Source: Halobacteriales archaeon QS_3_64_16 (lineage in GTDB: Archaea; Halobacteriota; Halobacteria; Halobacteriales; Halococcaceae). From it: a DNA stretch of 64,000 nt. The stretch lies in the NCBI GenBank assembly GCA_003021705.1, contig PXRJ01000015.1, forward strand, positions 23,646 through 87,645, in the 5' to 3' direction. Every line of letters begins with the position of its first letter. The stretch's first letter is position 1. Below the pieces are notes generated by a model that saw only the letters and a program-made list of their open reading frames with translations, did no database searches and was not told the DNA's origin. The position numbers were made by a program, and so were the translations under genes. Positions 25,850 to 34,068 of the stretch are shown piece by piece.

Positions 25850-25984
25850 GGGTCCGATCGATGGCCGCAGGCGGCTTGATCCTTTCTCCGCTCGTAAGCC
25901 CCTCCCTCCTCCTGTAATCGATCCGGACTCCCCCTTCGGTAGCCGATTCGCCCCCAGCTCCGTCGGCGATTTCGGTTGGCTCGG

Positions 25985-26587
25985 CTACTCTCCATCGAGT
26001 GCTTGGCCACCGACGAACAGCTCGGTGCCGGCCTCACGGCTCTCGGCGAAGCCCTCGCGGTACTCCATGAGCTGAAAGAGAACGCCAGTCGGGTTCCGCG
26101 GTGAGACGAACGTCTCGCGCCAGTCCTCTCCGTCCGCCCGATCGACGACCTCCATCCCAGCCCCTTCGATCCGATCGATCGCCCGGTCCAGATCCCCGAC
26201 CTCGAGCGTGATGTGGTGTAAGCCCGGCCCGTAGCGATCGAGGAAGTCGGTGAGGAAACTCCTATCCTCACTCTCACTACCACCATTACCATCACCACCG
26301 CTACTGGCGTCCTCGCCGTCGGTCTCACCGCCACTCGTCCCACCAGGTTCGATCAGCTCGAGCCGGGAACCGTTCCCGAGTCGGTAGTACGCCCAGGTAA
26401 AGTCCTCTAAGGGTTCCTCGAGGAACTTCTCCGCGCCGAAGGCCAATAGTACCGGTTCGGCCGCCTCGATCGATTCGACGGCGATCCCCACGTGATCGAC
26501 GCGCATCGAAACGTCACCGTTCCCCGCCGTCTTCCCTGTCCCAGTGTCGTCGGCTCGCATGGTGTCCTCGACTGGGGCCGGCGACAT
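25985..26587 (-). CDS. VOC (glyoxalase / methylmalonyl-CoA epimerase-like) protein
   Basis: This 200-residue vicinal-oxygen-chelate protein has two betaalphabetabetabeta modules: RVDHVGIAVESIEAAEPVLLAFGAE with LELIEPGG, and LHHITLEVGDLDRAIDRI with GVLFQLMEY. Candidate metal ligands are His in DHVGIAV, Glu in LELIE, His in HHITL and Glu near LFQLMEY. The pattern is close to methylmalonyl-CoA epimerase, but a Gly/Ser/Glu-rich insert of about 35 residues separates the modules. Methylmalonyl-CoA mutase is not in the window. A start at MRVDHV (26506) is also possible. Confidence 0.75.
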   Translation of the reverse strand: MSPAPVEDTMRADDTGTGKTAGNGDVSMRVDHVGIAVESIEAAEPVLLAFGAEKFLEEPLEDFTWAYYRLGNGSRLELIEPGGTSGGETDGEDASSGGDGNGGSESEDRSFLTDFLDRYGPGLHHITLEVGDLDRAIDRIEGAGMEVVDRADGEDWRETFVSPRNPTGVLFQLMEYREGFAESREAGTELFVGGQALDGE

Positions 26588-26681
26588 AATACCCGAGACC
26601 GATCGCTCGTGATTCGTCCCTGCAGTATTCGGAGTGGCTCCACACCGATTGTCCTCGGTCGGTGCCTACCGTCGGAGAACG

Positions 26682-27142
26682 CTATCCGTTTACCTCGGAG
26701 AACCGTTCGAGGACCTCTTGCGGAACCGTGTTGACGTACTCGAAGGACTCGGCCTCACACAACCGCTCGAAGTCCCGATCGGTCGTGACGATCCGATCGG
26801 CCTCGGTCTCGCGGGCGAGCGCGACGTAGAAACAGTCGTAGACATCGTGGTTCTTCTCGGCGCTGATCTCGTAGGCTGCGAGGATCGTCTCACTGTCGAC
26901 GTTTACGAACGTTGCCGGGTGCTGGAGCAACGAGGAGACGGCGTTTCGAGCGTCGAGCGCACCGAACCCGAACTCACCGAGTAGCCACTGAACCCGAAGC
27001 GGTAGATACCCGAACAGCAACAACGTGTTCTCGCCCGTAGCGCCGGCCCGGTCTCCTCGGCGACGTAGGCGTGTCCGAGATGGTCGTCGACGAGTTGAAT
27101 CGTCAACGCGTTGGGGTCGGGTAGCGTTCGCCGACCGCTCAT
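26682..27142 (-). pseudogene. PIN-domain (VapC-like) toxin, frameshifted
   Basis: The N-terminal part (MSGRRTLPDPNALTIQLVDD...AEETGPALR) and the C-terminal part (GENTLLLFGYLPLR...FVNVDSETILAAYEI...HDVYDCFYVALARETEADRIVTTDRDFERL) lie in different frames. They join cleanly if one G is added to the GGG run near 27035. The family Asp residues (VYDCFYVA and TTDRDF) are intact. The ATG overlaps the stop of the AbrB-type antitoxin. Length 461 bp is one base short of a 153-residue gene. Confidence 0.75.
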
Positions 27143-27408
27143 TCCACTGACGACCCTCCGAAAGTCGCCTCGCCCGCGTCCCGAAATGCTTCCTCGCTCC
27201 ACTCTCCACCCCGCGTTAGCGTCTCGAGTTCCGGCAGCCGCCGCACGAGGCGGATGTCGCCTCCCTGCCGGACGACCGCGAATTCGGTCCCTTCGTCGAG
27301 ATCGAGATCCTCTCGAAGCTCTTTCGGGATCGTTATTCGGGCCCCGGTCGTTGAGCTGTGCGATACCGTACTCTCCGTCCGGTCCGGTTCTGTCCTCGTC
27401 GTTTGCAC
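27139..27408 (-). CDS. AbrB/MazE-type antitoxin
   Basis: This 89-residue protein has a SpoVT/AbrB swapped-hairpin domain at about residues 20-60 (TTGARITIPKELREDLDLDEGTEFAVVRQGGDIRLVRR), a short acidic N-terminus, and a C-terminal tail that would wrap the toxin. Its TGA overlaps the ATG of the PIN-domain gene by 2 nt, the standard antitoxin-toxin layout, and it probably represses its own promoter. Confidence 0.82.
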   Translation of the reverse strand: MQTTRTEPDRTESTVSHSSTTGARITIPKELREDLDLDEGTEFAVVRQGGDIRLVRRLPELETLTRGGEWSEEAFRDAGEATFGGSSVE

Positions 27409-27712
27409 TCACCTCTTCTCCCCTATTCGACAAATGTACTTCGGTCACGATAGTACTTGGTGATCGAATTCGTCCGATCGATACGATCGACACGAGTCGC
27501 CGATTGCTTCCTCTTTCGCCCTTCTTTCGGTCCCTCGCTACCGATCGGGGCTGCTTCGAGACCGTGACTAGAAACCTCCGGTTCGTGACGCCGATCCACG
27601 CGTATGTGTGTCCGTACCGTTTCATGGCTACGTACCGACTCTCATAGCGGTCTATGGGTCCCGTCCAACCCCCGATGGACTCGCAACGATAGTCCGCAGT
27701 GCCGGTAACCAT
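27409..27712. other. Intergenic region without a gene
   Basis: This is the space between the antitoxin start and the comA promoter. I see no tRNA, repeat or halophilic coding frame. Confidence 0.5.
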
Positions 27713-27762
27713 GTGGGAAATAGGGGTTATGATGCCGGTGTTAGAAAGCCCATCGTTTTTAT
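27713..27762 (+). promoter_or_regulatory. comA promoter with motif shared with tctC
   Basis: AGGGGT (27722-27727), GTGTTA (about 27738-27743), GAAAG (27744-27748) and CGTTTTTA (27754-27761) occur in the same order and almost the same spacing upstream of tctC. The TTTTTA probably serves as the TATA box and GAAAG as BRE or operator. It lies about 280 nt before comA and 150 nt before the small ORF at 27911. Confidence 0.55.
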
Positions 27763-27910
27763 GCACCGCCGTGTTCCTTTCGGTCGGGACGGTCGTTCGC
27801 GGCGGGTCCGTACCCGTCGACGAGTCCGAAAGGGGGAGCTGTAGCCCGCCCCCGACCGTCAGCCCCTGTGTGCTGGGCGCGTCAGCCACGTTCGGTCGAT
27901 AGATACCATC

Positions 27911-28039
27911 ATGTCAGACCCATCAGCGTCGAACGGGACGGCTGTGAGGCACAGATACACCGACGACCGTCAGCCGGGCCGGACCCCGCGCTCGGCGATC
28001 GTCGGCGAACCACCGCGAACCCGCCGGGGAGAAACGTAG
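27911..28039 (+). CDS. Possible 42-residue small protein or leader ORF before comA
   Basis: The ATG at 27911 opens a frame of 42 codons (MSDPSASNGTAVRHRYTDDR...) ending in TAG only 2 nt before the comA GTG. Its end overlaps the GGGGAG Shine-Dalgarno sequence of comA. It resembles no family known to me and is moderately basic, unlike most haloarchaeal proteins. It may be a translated leader that couples to comA, or chance. Confidence 0.4.
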   Translation: MSDPSASNGTAVRHRYTDDRQPGRTPRSAIVGEPPRTRRGET

Positions 28040-28041
28040 CC

Positions 28042-28923
28042 GTGCTCGACTTTCTGGAGCTACCGGAACGACCGGAAAAGCCCCGCGAGACGGGTCTCAC
28101 CCACGTTCTCGATCCGGGACTGGGCACAGGGCAGGCATGCGATCGCTTGGATGCCTGTGGGGAGTTCGTCGACATCGTCAAACTCGGCTGGGGCACCGGC
28201 TACGTAACCGAGTGTCTTCCCGAGAAAGTCGCGCTGTATCAGGAATACGGTATTCCCGTCTGTTTCGGCGGGACACTGTTCGAACTCGCCGCGTTGCAGG
28301 GGCAGGTCGAGGAGTACGTCGACGCGCTCGCCGATCTCGGCGTCGACCACGTCGAGGTCTCGACGGGCGTCATCGAGATGGATCACGACCGGAAATGCGA
28401 GCTGATCGACGACCTCTCCGAGGACTTCGTCGTGCTATCCGAAATCGGTCGCAAGGACTCCGAGGAGGGACTGTCCCCCCAGGAGTGGAGCACACAGGCC
28501 GCCCGCGAACTCGACGCGGGCGCCTGGAAGGTAGTTACCGAAGGGCGATCGAGCGGTACCACCGGCGTCTACGACGCCGAGGGCGGCGTTCGTTCGGAAC
28601 TGATCGACGGGCTCACCGCCGAGATCGCGGCCGATCGGATCCTCTTCGAAGCACCACGGAAAGACCAACAGATCTGGTTCATCGAGGAACTAAGTCCTTC
28701 GGTGAACCTCGGCAACATCGACATGACCGACGTCATCCCCTTAGAGACCCTTCGTCAGGGGTTACGAAGCGATACCCTACATATGATTCACTCCGATGAG
28801 AGAACGACTCACGAAGAACCGACCGACGGAAAAACGACCAGCGCCGAGACGCCGTCGAACGAGACCCACGACGAGGAGAAGCCGCTCCGAAGCGCGCCTC
28901 GAACGGGAGGTCACCGTCGATGA
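28042..28923 (+). CDS. comA: Phosphosulfolactate synthase ComA
   Basis: This 293-residue (beta/alpha)8-barrel protein of the ComA family has GLTHVLDPGLGTGQACDRL, DIVKLGWGTGYV, EVSTGVIEMDHDRKCELI, SEIGRKD, KVVTEGRSSGTTGVYD, and IWFIEELSPSVNLGNI. ComA adds sulfite to phosphoenolpyruvate to give (R)-2-phospho-3-sulfolactate, the first step of coenzyme M synthesis in methanogens and of sulfolactate formation elsewhere. The last 45 residues are a charged tail. The GTG at 28042 follows GGGGAG. Its stop overlaps the VOC start (ATGA), so it heads a three-gene operon. Confidence 0.88.
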   Translation: MLDFLELPERPEKPRETGLTHVLDPGLGTGQACDRLDACGEFVDIVKLGWGTGYVTECLPEKVALYQEYGIPVCFGGTLFELAALQGQVEEYVDALADLGVDHVEVSTGVIEMDHDRKCELIDDLSEDFVVLSEIGRKDSEEGLSPQEWSTQAARELDAGAWKVVTEGRSSGTTGVYDAEGGVRSELIDGLTAEIAADRILFEAPRKDQQIWFIEELSPSVNLGNIDMTDVIPLETLRQGLRSDTLHMIHSDERTTHEEPTDGKTTSAETPSNETHDEEKPLRSAPRTGGHRR

Positions 28924-29330
28924 TTGAGAACGAACACATCTTCCATCTCGCGATCCCAACCGACGACCTCGATCGCGCCGAGGAGTTCTACGTCGAGGGC
29001 ATGGGCGCGGAGAAAGCCCGGCGCTACGAGGACCGTCTGACGCTGAACTTCTACGGCGATCAGATCGTCTGTCACAAAGCCCCGGCCGAGGAGATCGTCG
29101 ACGAGGAGGACGTACGGATGTATCCCCGGCACTTCGGCGTGACGATGACCGACGAGGAGGACTTCGAGGCACTGCTCGAAAGCGCTCGCGAGAGGGACCT
29201 CTCGTTTTTCCAGGAGCCGATGATCCGCTTCGAGGGCGAGAGCGACGAGCACCGGACCTTCTTCCTCCAGGACCCTTCCAATAACCTACTGGAATTCAAG
29301 TGGTACAACAACCAGGAGCAGATGTACTGA
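28920..29330 (+). CDS. VOC-family protein between comA and comB
   Basis: This 136-residue single-module vicinal-oxygen-chelate protein has HIFHLAIPTDDLDRAEEFYVEGMGAE, PRHFGVTM and NLLEFKWY. The His, His and Glu of these segments sit where type I dioxygenase/glyoxalase metal ligands sit. The start overlaps comA by 4 nt and the stop overlaps comB by 1 nt, so it is co-translated with sulfolactate genes and likely acts on a related metabolite. The reaction is unknown. Confidence 0.82.
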   Translation: MIENEHIFHLAIPTDDLDRAEEFYVEGMGAEKARRYEDRLTLNFYGDQIVCHKAPAEEIVDEEDVRMYPRHFGVTMTDEEDFEALLESARERDLSFFQEPMIRFEGESDEHRTFFLQDPSNNLLEFKWYNNQEQMY

Positions 29331-30343
29331 TGGACGTTACAGTTCTTTCCGCTTCGGACGCCGAGGAGGCCCTTACCGAAGAGGACTGTGCGGTAGTTAT
29401 CGACGCCCTGCGCGCGAGCGCAACGGCGATCGCCCTGCTCGAATCCGGCGCGAAAAGCGTCGTGCCGGTCGCAGGCGACGGGGCCGATCGTTTCGGCGAG
29501 GAAGTCCTCAAGGTCGGCGAGCACCACGGCGAGCGCATCGAGGGCTTCGATCTGGGGAACTCCCCTCTCGCGGTCCGCGAGCGAGCCGATCTCTTCGACG
29601 GCGAGGACGTCGTGCTCCGAACGACCAATGGCACGCGATGTGTCGAGCGCGTTGACGGCGCGGGCACCGTCGTGATGGGCTCGCTGCTCAACGCCGAAGC
29701 ACTGATCGAGACCTGTCGCGACCGCCTGTCCGCCGAGTCCCGCGTCGTCTTCGTGCCGGCCGGCCGGCGGGGCGACCCGGCCCCAGAGGACACCTACACG
29801 GCGGTTGCCCTCGCTCGTCGCCTCCAGGCGGCACTCGGCGATCCAGTGACGGCGAGCGCCCCCGAAGGCGACCTGTCCGAGCCAATCACGGAGGCAGGCA
29901 CGGACGCGAATACGGGTACGAACACGGTGGCGACCGCGGCTCCCGCGACGGCCGGGGGCTCGGAGCCCGCCGCCGAATCCGGTGAGGCAACGAGTGCCGA
30001 AACCGGCGATCTCCGACCGGCCGAGGAGGTCTTCGTCGAGTCCGATACCGGCCGCTTCCTCGCCTCGATGAATTGGGAAGAAGACGTGCACTTTTGTGCA
30101 CAGGCAGACGTCTTTGGGGCGGTGCCGGTGCTCGAGGACGGCCGGTTCGTTGACGGCCACCCCCCCCCGGGATCGGCCACCAGCGGCGCGGACCGAACGG
30201 AAAATGCGACCACGGAGGTTCCGGACGAAGAGGGGTCTAGCGAACCCGATACCTCACACTTGGACGACGTCGATCCGAGCTGTGGCTGTGTCGGGGTCTG
30301 GGAACACCTCTCCGAGCAGCGCAGCGCGAACGGCGATCGATGA
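29330..30343 (+). CDS. comB: 2-phosphosulfolactate phosphatase ComB
   Basis: This 337-residue ComB-family protein has CAVVIDALRASATAIALLESG, FDLGNSP, VLRTTNGTRCVE, VVMGSLLNAEAL and VVFVPAGRRGDP, then FLASMNWEEDVHFCAQADVFGAVPVL. It hydrolyses phosphosulfolactate to sulfolactate. A low-complexity Ala/Thr/Glu insert (about residues 173-228) interrupts the fold and another acidic stretch precedes a Cys-containing C-terminal tail (CGCVG). Overlap with the VOC gene (TGATG) ties it to comA. Confidence 0.88.
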   Translation: MDVTVLSASDAEEALTEEDCAVVIDALRASATAIALLESGAKSVVPVAGDGADRFGEEVLKVGEHHGERIEGFDLGNSPLAVRERADLFDGEDVVLRTTNGTRCVERVDGAGTVVMGSLLNAEALIETCRDRLSAESRVVFVPAGRRGDPAPEDTYTAVALARRLQAALGDPVTASAPEGDLSEPITEAGTDANTGTNTVATAAPATAGGSEPAAESGEATSAETGDLRPAEEVFVESDTGRFLASMNWEEDVHFCAQADVFGAVPVLEDGRFVDGHPPPGSATSGADRTENATTEVPDEEGSSEPDTSHLDDVDPSCGCVGVWEHLSEQRSANGDR

Positions 30344-30402
30344 TCTCTCCCTCTCTGTACCGGCGCCGTCCCCACGACGATTCCGAGCGTTCGGCAGCGA
30401 TG

Positions 30403-30454
30403 CTGGGAGAAAAGGGGTATATTGACCCAGTGTGTGAAAGGAATGCGTTTTTAA
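30403..30454 (+). promoter_or_regulatory. tctC promoter with motif shared with comA
   Basis: AGGGGT (30413-30418), GTGTGT (30430-30435), GAAAG (30436-30440) and CGTTTTTA (30446-30453) match the comA promoter; GAAAG and CGTTTTTA are exactly 5 nt apart in both. The start of tctC is about 128 nt downstream, so a leader of about 100 nt is expected. Confidence 0.55.
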
Positions 30455-30580
30455 CAGTAGGCAATCAGGGTTACAGTCGAGAAGGCGGGGAAGGGGAGCA
30501 CGAGCAGACCGCAAGCAGCGGGTGAGCCGCCTCGGCAGTCGAGTTCCTTCTCCGTCCCTATCGACGACGATAGCGACCCC

Positions 30581-31744
30581 ATGATGAACGAGAACGATCA
30601 CAACGACTCCGACCCGACCGCGGAGCGCGACGAAGCATCGACCCGACGGCGATTCCTGCAGGCCTCGACCATCGCGGGCGTCGGCGCGCTCGCCGGCTGC
30701 GTCGGCGGCGGTGGTATCAGTTCCGGCAGTGATAGCAGCGGCGACGGTGGCAACGGCGGCGGTGGCGGTAGCGGCGGCTCGACCGACGGTAACAGTAGTA
30801 GCAGTGGCGGCGGTGGCTACCCCTCGAAACCGATCACCGTCGTCGTTCCCTGGTCACAGGGCGGCGGCACCGATCGCTCGACGCGTGCGCTCACGCCGAC
30901 GTGGTCGAACGTCATCGGCGGGAACTTCGCCGTCCAGAACTATTCCGGCGGGTCCACACAGATCGGCGGCGAGCAGATGTACAACGCCACCCCGAACGGT
31001 TACAACGTCGGGATGTGGAACCTCCCGCAGATGCCCGCGACCTGGATCTTCCAGGACGCGTCCTATCGCGCCGATGACTTCGATTACATCGGTACCAATC
31101 ACGCCGATCCCACCCTCTGGATCGCGCCGAAGGGACGGTCCTACGGAGATATGAACGAGTTCCTCGAGTACGCCCGAAAGAACGGTGGAGACGTCACGGT
31201 TGGACTCACCTCCGCGGTCGGGAACACCGCCCTCTCGGCGCTTTTGGTGAAAGACACCTACGACCTGGAGTTTCAGTTGGTCAACCTCGAGGGGGGTTCT
31301 TCGGTCCGGAAGGCGATCCTAGCCGGGGACGTCGATGCCGCAGTTAACCAACCCTGGGCGTTCAACCCTGCGAACAAGGGTAAAGCGACCGGGCTGGGGA
31401 CCCACACCGAAGAATCCCAGAGCCTCTGGCCGAGCGTCCCGAGTTTCGACGAACTCGGGCTCTCGGAGCTGCCCTACCCCGAACCCGCGACGGTCCAATG
31501 GAAGCTGATGTTGGCCCCGAGCGGCCTGCAGGAACAGTACCCCGATCGCTACGAGACACTGGTTGCGACCTACGAGAAGGCGATGATGGCCGATCCCTAC
31601 CGAAAGCGGGCCGAGGACCTCTCGGGGCTCAGCGAGATCATCGAGTACAACCCGCCCGAGGAGACCCAGAAGATCGTTGAGGAGAACGTGACGAAGATGA
31701 ACGAGTACAAGCCGCTTTTCGACCAGTACCTCTCGGGCAACTGA
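30581..31744 (+). CDS. tctC: TctC-type solute-binding lipoprotein of a tripartite tricarboxylate transporter
   Basis: This 387-residue protein has a Tat signal (TRRRFLQASTIAG) followed by a lipobox LAGC near residue 45, so it is exported folded and anchored by lipid. A Gly/Ser/Asp linker of about 40 residues precedes the Bug-type binding fold: SKPITVVVPWSQGGGTDRSTRAL, then GYNVGMWNLPQ and LSALLVKDTYDLEFQLVNLEGG. TTT binding proteins capture di- or tricarboxylates and related organic anions. It leads a tctCBA operon. Confidence 0.9.
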   Translation: MMNENDHNDSDPTAERDEASTRRRFLQASTIAGVGALAGCVGGGGISSGSDSSGDGGNGGGGGSGGSTDGNSSSSGGGGYPSKPITVVVPWSQGGGTDRSTRALTPTWSNVIGGNFAVQNYSGGSTQIGGEQMYNATPNGYNVGMWNLPQMPATWIFQDASYRADDFDYIGTNHADPTLWIAPKGRSYGDMNEFLEYARKNGGDVTVGLTSAVGNTALSALLVKDTYDLEFQLVNLEGGSSVRKAILAGDVDAAVNQPWAFNPANKGKATGLGTHTEESQSLWPSVPSFDELGLSELPYPEPATVQWKLMLAPSGLQEQYPDRYETLVATYEKAMMADPYRKRAEDLSGLSEIIEYNPPEETQKIVEENVTKMNEYKPLFDQYLSGN

Positions 31745-31765
31745 TCGGTTCGAGAGTTCTCCGAA

Positions 31766-32389
31766 ATGACAAACACACGATTTCCGGAACTCGCGTTCGG
31801 AGCCGGTGGCTATCGCATCGCACTTGACCCGGGCGAAGCGCTCTTCCCGGGCCTCGTTGCCCTGTTCGGGGCGTACTACTACCTCGATACCCGGGGGCTG
31901 CCCGGCCAATCGGTGTTGTACGCCCATCCCCTATTGTACGTCACGCTCGCGCTCGCCCTCCTCGTGGTCGCCTTCCACATCGTCGATATCGAGCCGGAAG
32001 AGAGGGACGACACAGCGTCGAGTGAGAGTGGTGACAGCGACGTCAAGGGAGGGAGCACCGAACGGAAAGGGGAGAGCCGCGCGATGTCGGCCGTCGAGGC
32101 GGCAGATAGAGACGCCGAGAGCAGGGACGAACGAACCGATACTGACCGGTATTTCAACCGACATACCGCCGCGGGCCTGGTGGTAGCGAGCGTCGCGTAC
32201 TTCCAACTCGTCCAGTTGCTAGGATTCCTCCTCCCGTCGGTCGCTTTCTGTGGCGTCGTCCTCTACATGTTTGGCGAGCGAAACTTCTCCGCGCTCGTCG
32301 GGTACTCGATCGGGTTCTCGGCCGTCGTCTACGCCGTGTTCGGCTACTGGCTCAACGTTCCGATCCAACCGCTCGTGGTGCCGATCTGA
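31766..32389 (+). CDS. tctB: TctB-type small membrane subunit of a tripartite tricarboxylate transporter
   Basis: This 207-residue protein has four membrane helices typical of TctB (ALFPGLVALFGAYYYL; LLYVTLALALLVVAFHIV; AGLVVASVAYFQLVQLLGFLLPSV; FSAVVYAVFGYWLNVP). The loop between helices 2 and 3 is expanded to about 55 acidic residues (about 75-128), longer than in bacterial TctB. It sits 21 bp after tctC and 3 bp before tctA. Confidence 0.85.
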   Translation: MTNTRFPELAFGAGGYRIALDPGEALFPGLVALFGAYYYLDTRGLPGQSVLYAHPLLYVTLALALLVVAFHIVDIEPEERDDTASSESGDSDVKGGSTERKGESRAMSAVEAADRDAESRDERTDTDRYFNRHTAAGLVVASVAYFQLVQLLGFLLPSVAFCGVVLYMFGERNFSALVGYSIGFSAVVYAVFGYWLNVPIQPLVVPI

Positions 32390-32392
32390 CCG

Positions 32393-33964
32393 ATGATCGA
32401 TGCAAGCCTTCCGCTACTGATCGATCTCGTTCGTAGTGTGGCACCTGACCCGTCGATGCCCGTCGCTTTCGTCAGCGGCGTCATGAGCGAGGGTCTCGGT
32501 GTACTATTCCAGCCGATCGTCCTGTTGGCGGTCGTACTCGGAACGGCACTCGGTATCGTCTTCGGTGCGATCCCGGGGTTTTCGGCGACCATGACGCTTA
32601 TTCTCCTGACGCCGGTGACGATACCCCTCTCGCCGGTCGTCGCGCTTATTCTGCTCGTCTCGGCGTATGGTGGGGCGGTCTATGGAGGCTCGATCCCGGC
32701 GATTCTCATCAACACGCCTGGCGCACCGGGATCGGTCGTCACCTGCTGGGACGGCTACGAACTCACCCGGCAGGGACGGGCGGTCTATGCCCTAGCTGTC
32801 TCGGCGCTGGTCTCCGGAATTGCCGGGCTCATCGCCGCCAGCACGCTACTACTAGCGGCTCCCTTCATCGCGGAGTTCGCGCTTTCCTTCGGTGGCCCGG
32901 AGTTGTTCCTACTATCGGCGTTCGCGCTGACGATTATCCCGGCCGCGAAGGACGCTTCGCTCACGAAGGGGCTGCTCGCCGGCGCGTTCGGGCTATTGAT
33001 CGGCACTGTCGGCAACGACCCACAGCTCGCCCGCCCGCGGGCGACCTTCGGCCTCACAATTCTCAGGGACGGCTTCGATTACATTGTCGTCCTCATCGGC
33101 CTATTCGTCTTCACTGAGATGATCCGACTGGCGATGCGTGGTTCGATGGTCAACACCGGCGGGGAGGGTGCTACCGGGGCCGGGGGCTACGCGCAGACGA
33201 TCGAGGGGATTCGAGACGTCCTCGCACGGCCGGTCGATTTCCTCCGGGCAACGGCGATCGGCACCCTCGTCGGCTCACTCCCCGGAGCCGGGGCGGACGT
33301 GGCGAACTTCGTCTCGTATAACGAGGCCCAGCGGTGGGCGAGCGAGGAGGTGGCCGATCGGTACGGAACGGGGATCATCGAGGGCGTCATCGCCGCCGAC
33401 GCGAGCAACAATGCAACCCAAGGCGGCGCGCTCATCCCCACGCTCACGCTCGGGATCCCCGGCAGCGGCTCGACGGCGGCGTTGCTCGGCGCGCTCGCGA
33501 TCCACGGCATCCAACCTGGGCCGGGGATCTTCCAGCGATCCGGCCCGCTCGTCTACGCGATGATCTTCTCGCTGTTTCTGGGGAACGCCCTCATCTTGGT
33601 CTATGGACTGAGTGGCTCGCGGTACTTCGGGAAGGTAGCGTACGTCCCGATCCGCTACATCATCCCAGGGGTCGTGATCCTCGCGGTTGTCGGCGCGCTG
33701 GCTGTTCGCAACGCACCCTTCGACATCCTCGTGATGTTCGCTGCGGGCCTGCTGGGACTAGTCTTTCTCAAGTACGACTACCCGCTCGTCAGCCCCGTGC
33801 TCGGCGTCATCCTCGGCTCGATCGCGGAGACAGGCTTCATCCAGGGGTGGTTGCTCAACCAGCAGGACCCGATAGCCTTTCTCACCAACAGCGCCGTCTC
33901 GGTCGGTTTGCTGGTTCTGATCGTACTCTCGCTCGCGATCACGTTCGTCAAGAACTACCGCTGA
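32393..33964 (+). CDS. tctA: TctA-type large membrane subunit of a tripartite tricarboxylate transporter
   Basis: This 523-residue, about 12-TM TctA protein has GIVFGAIPGFSATMTLILLTP, SAYGGAVYGGSIPAILINTPGAPGSV, GSLPGAGADVANFVSYNEAQRW and GVIAADASNNATQGGALIPTLTLGIPGSGSTA. It is the ion-coupled permease that receives solute from TctC. TTT systems have been linked to citrate and, in some bacteria, to sulfolactate uptake. The first 35 residues are atypical, so an internal start (ATG near 32483) is possible. Confidence 0.92.
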   Translation: MIDASLPLLIDLVRSVAPDPSMPVAFVSGVMSEGLGVLFQPIVLLAVVLGTALGIVFGAIPGFSATMTLILLTPVTIPLSPVVALILLVSAYGGAVYGGSIPAILINTPGAPGSVVTCWDGYELTRQGRAVYALAVSALVSGIAGLIAASTLLLAAPFIAEFALSFGGPELFLLSAFALTIIPAAKDASLTKGLLAGAFGLLIGTVGNDPQLARPRATFGLTILRDGFDYIVVLIGLFVFTEMIRLAMRGSMVNTGGEGATGAGGYAQTIEGIRDVLARPVDFLRATAIGTLVGSLPGAGADVANFVSYNEAQRWASEEVADRYGTGIIEGVIAADASNNATQGGALIPTLTLGIPGSGSTAALLGALAIHGIQPGPGIFQRSGPLVYAMIFSLFLGNALILVYGLSGSRYFGKVAYVPIRYIIPGVVILAVVGALAVRNAPFDILVMFAAGLLGLVFLKYDYPLVSPVLGVILGSIAETGFIQGWLLNQQDPIAFLTNSAVSVGLLVLIVLSLAITFVKNYR

Positions 33965-34068
33965 CCGTCCTCTCTTCTCTCACCTTCTTCTTCCCTCCTC
34001 CTTCTTTCTCCTCGTCTTCGAACGATCATCGATTGCCTTCGGGCAGGGGCTGACTCGATGCCTGACTC

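Noticed and set aside
26903..27889. 328-codon minus-strand frame across the antitoxin and comA upstream region
   Set aside because: Only the short PIN N-terminal part is real; the rest is out of frame with the antitoxin gene and low in acidic residues.
30710..30825. GGC/AGC-rich tract as a tandem repeat
   Set aside because: It is the Gly/Ser linker after the lipobox of TctC, a normal feature of haloarchaeal lipoproteins.
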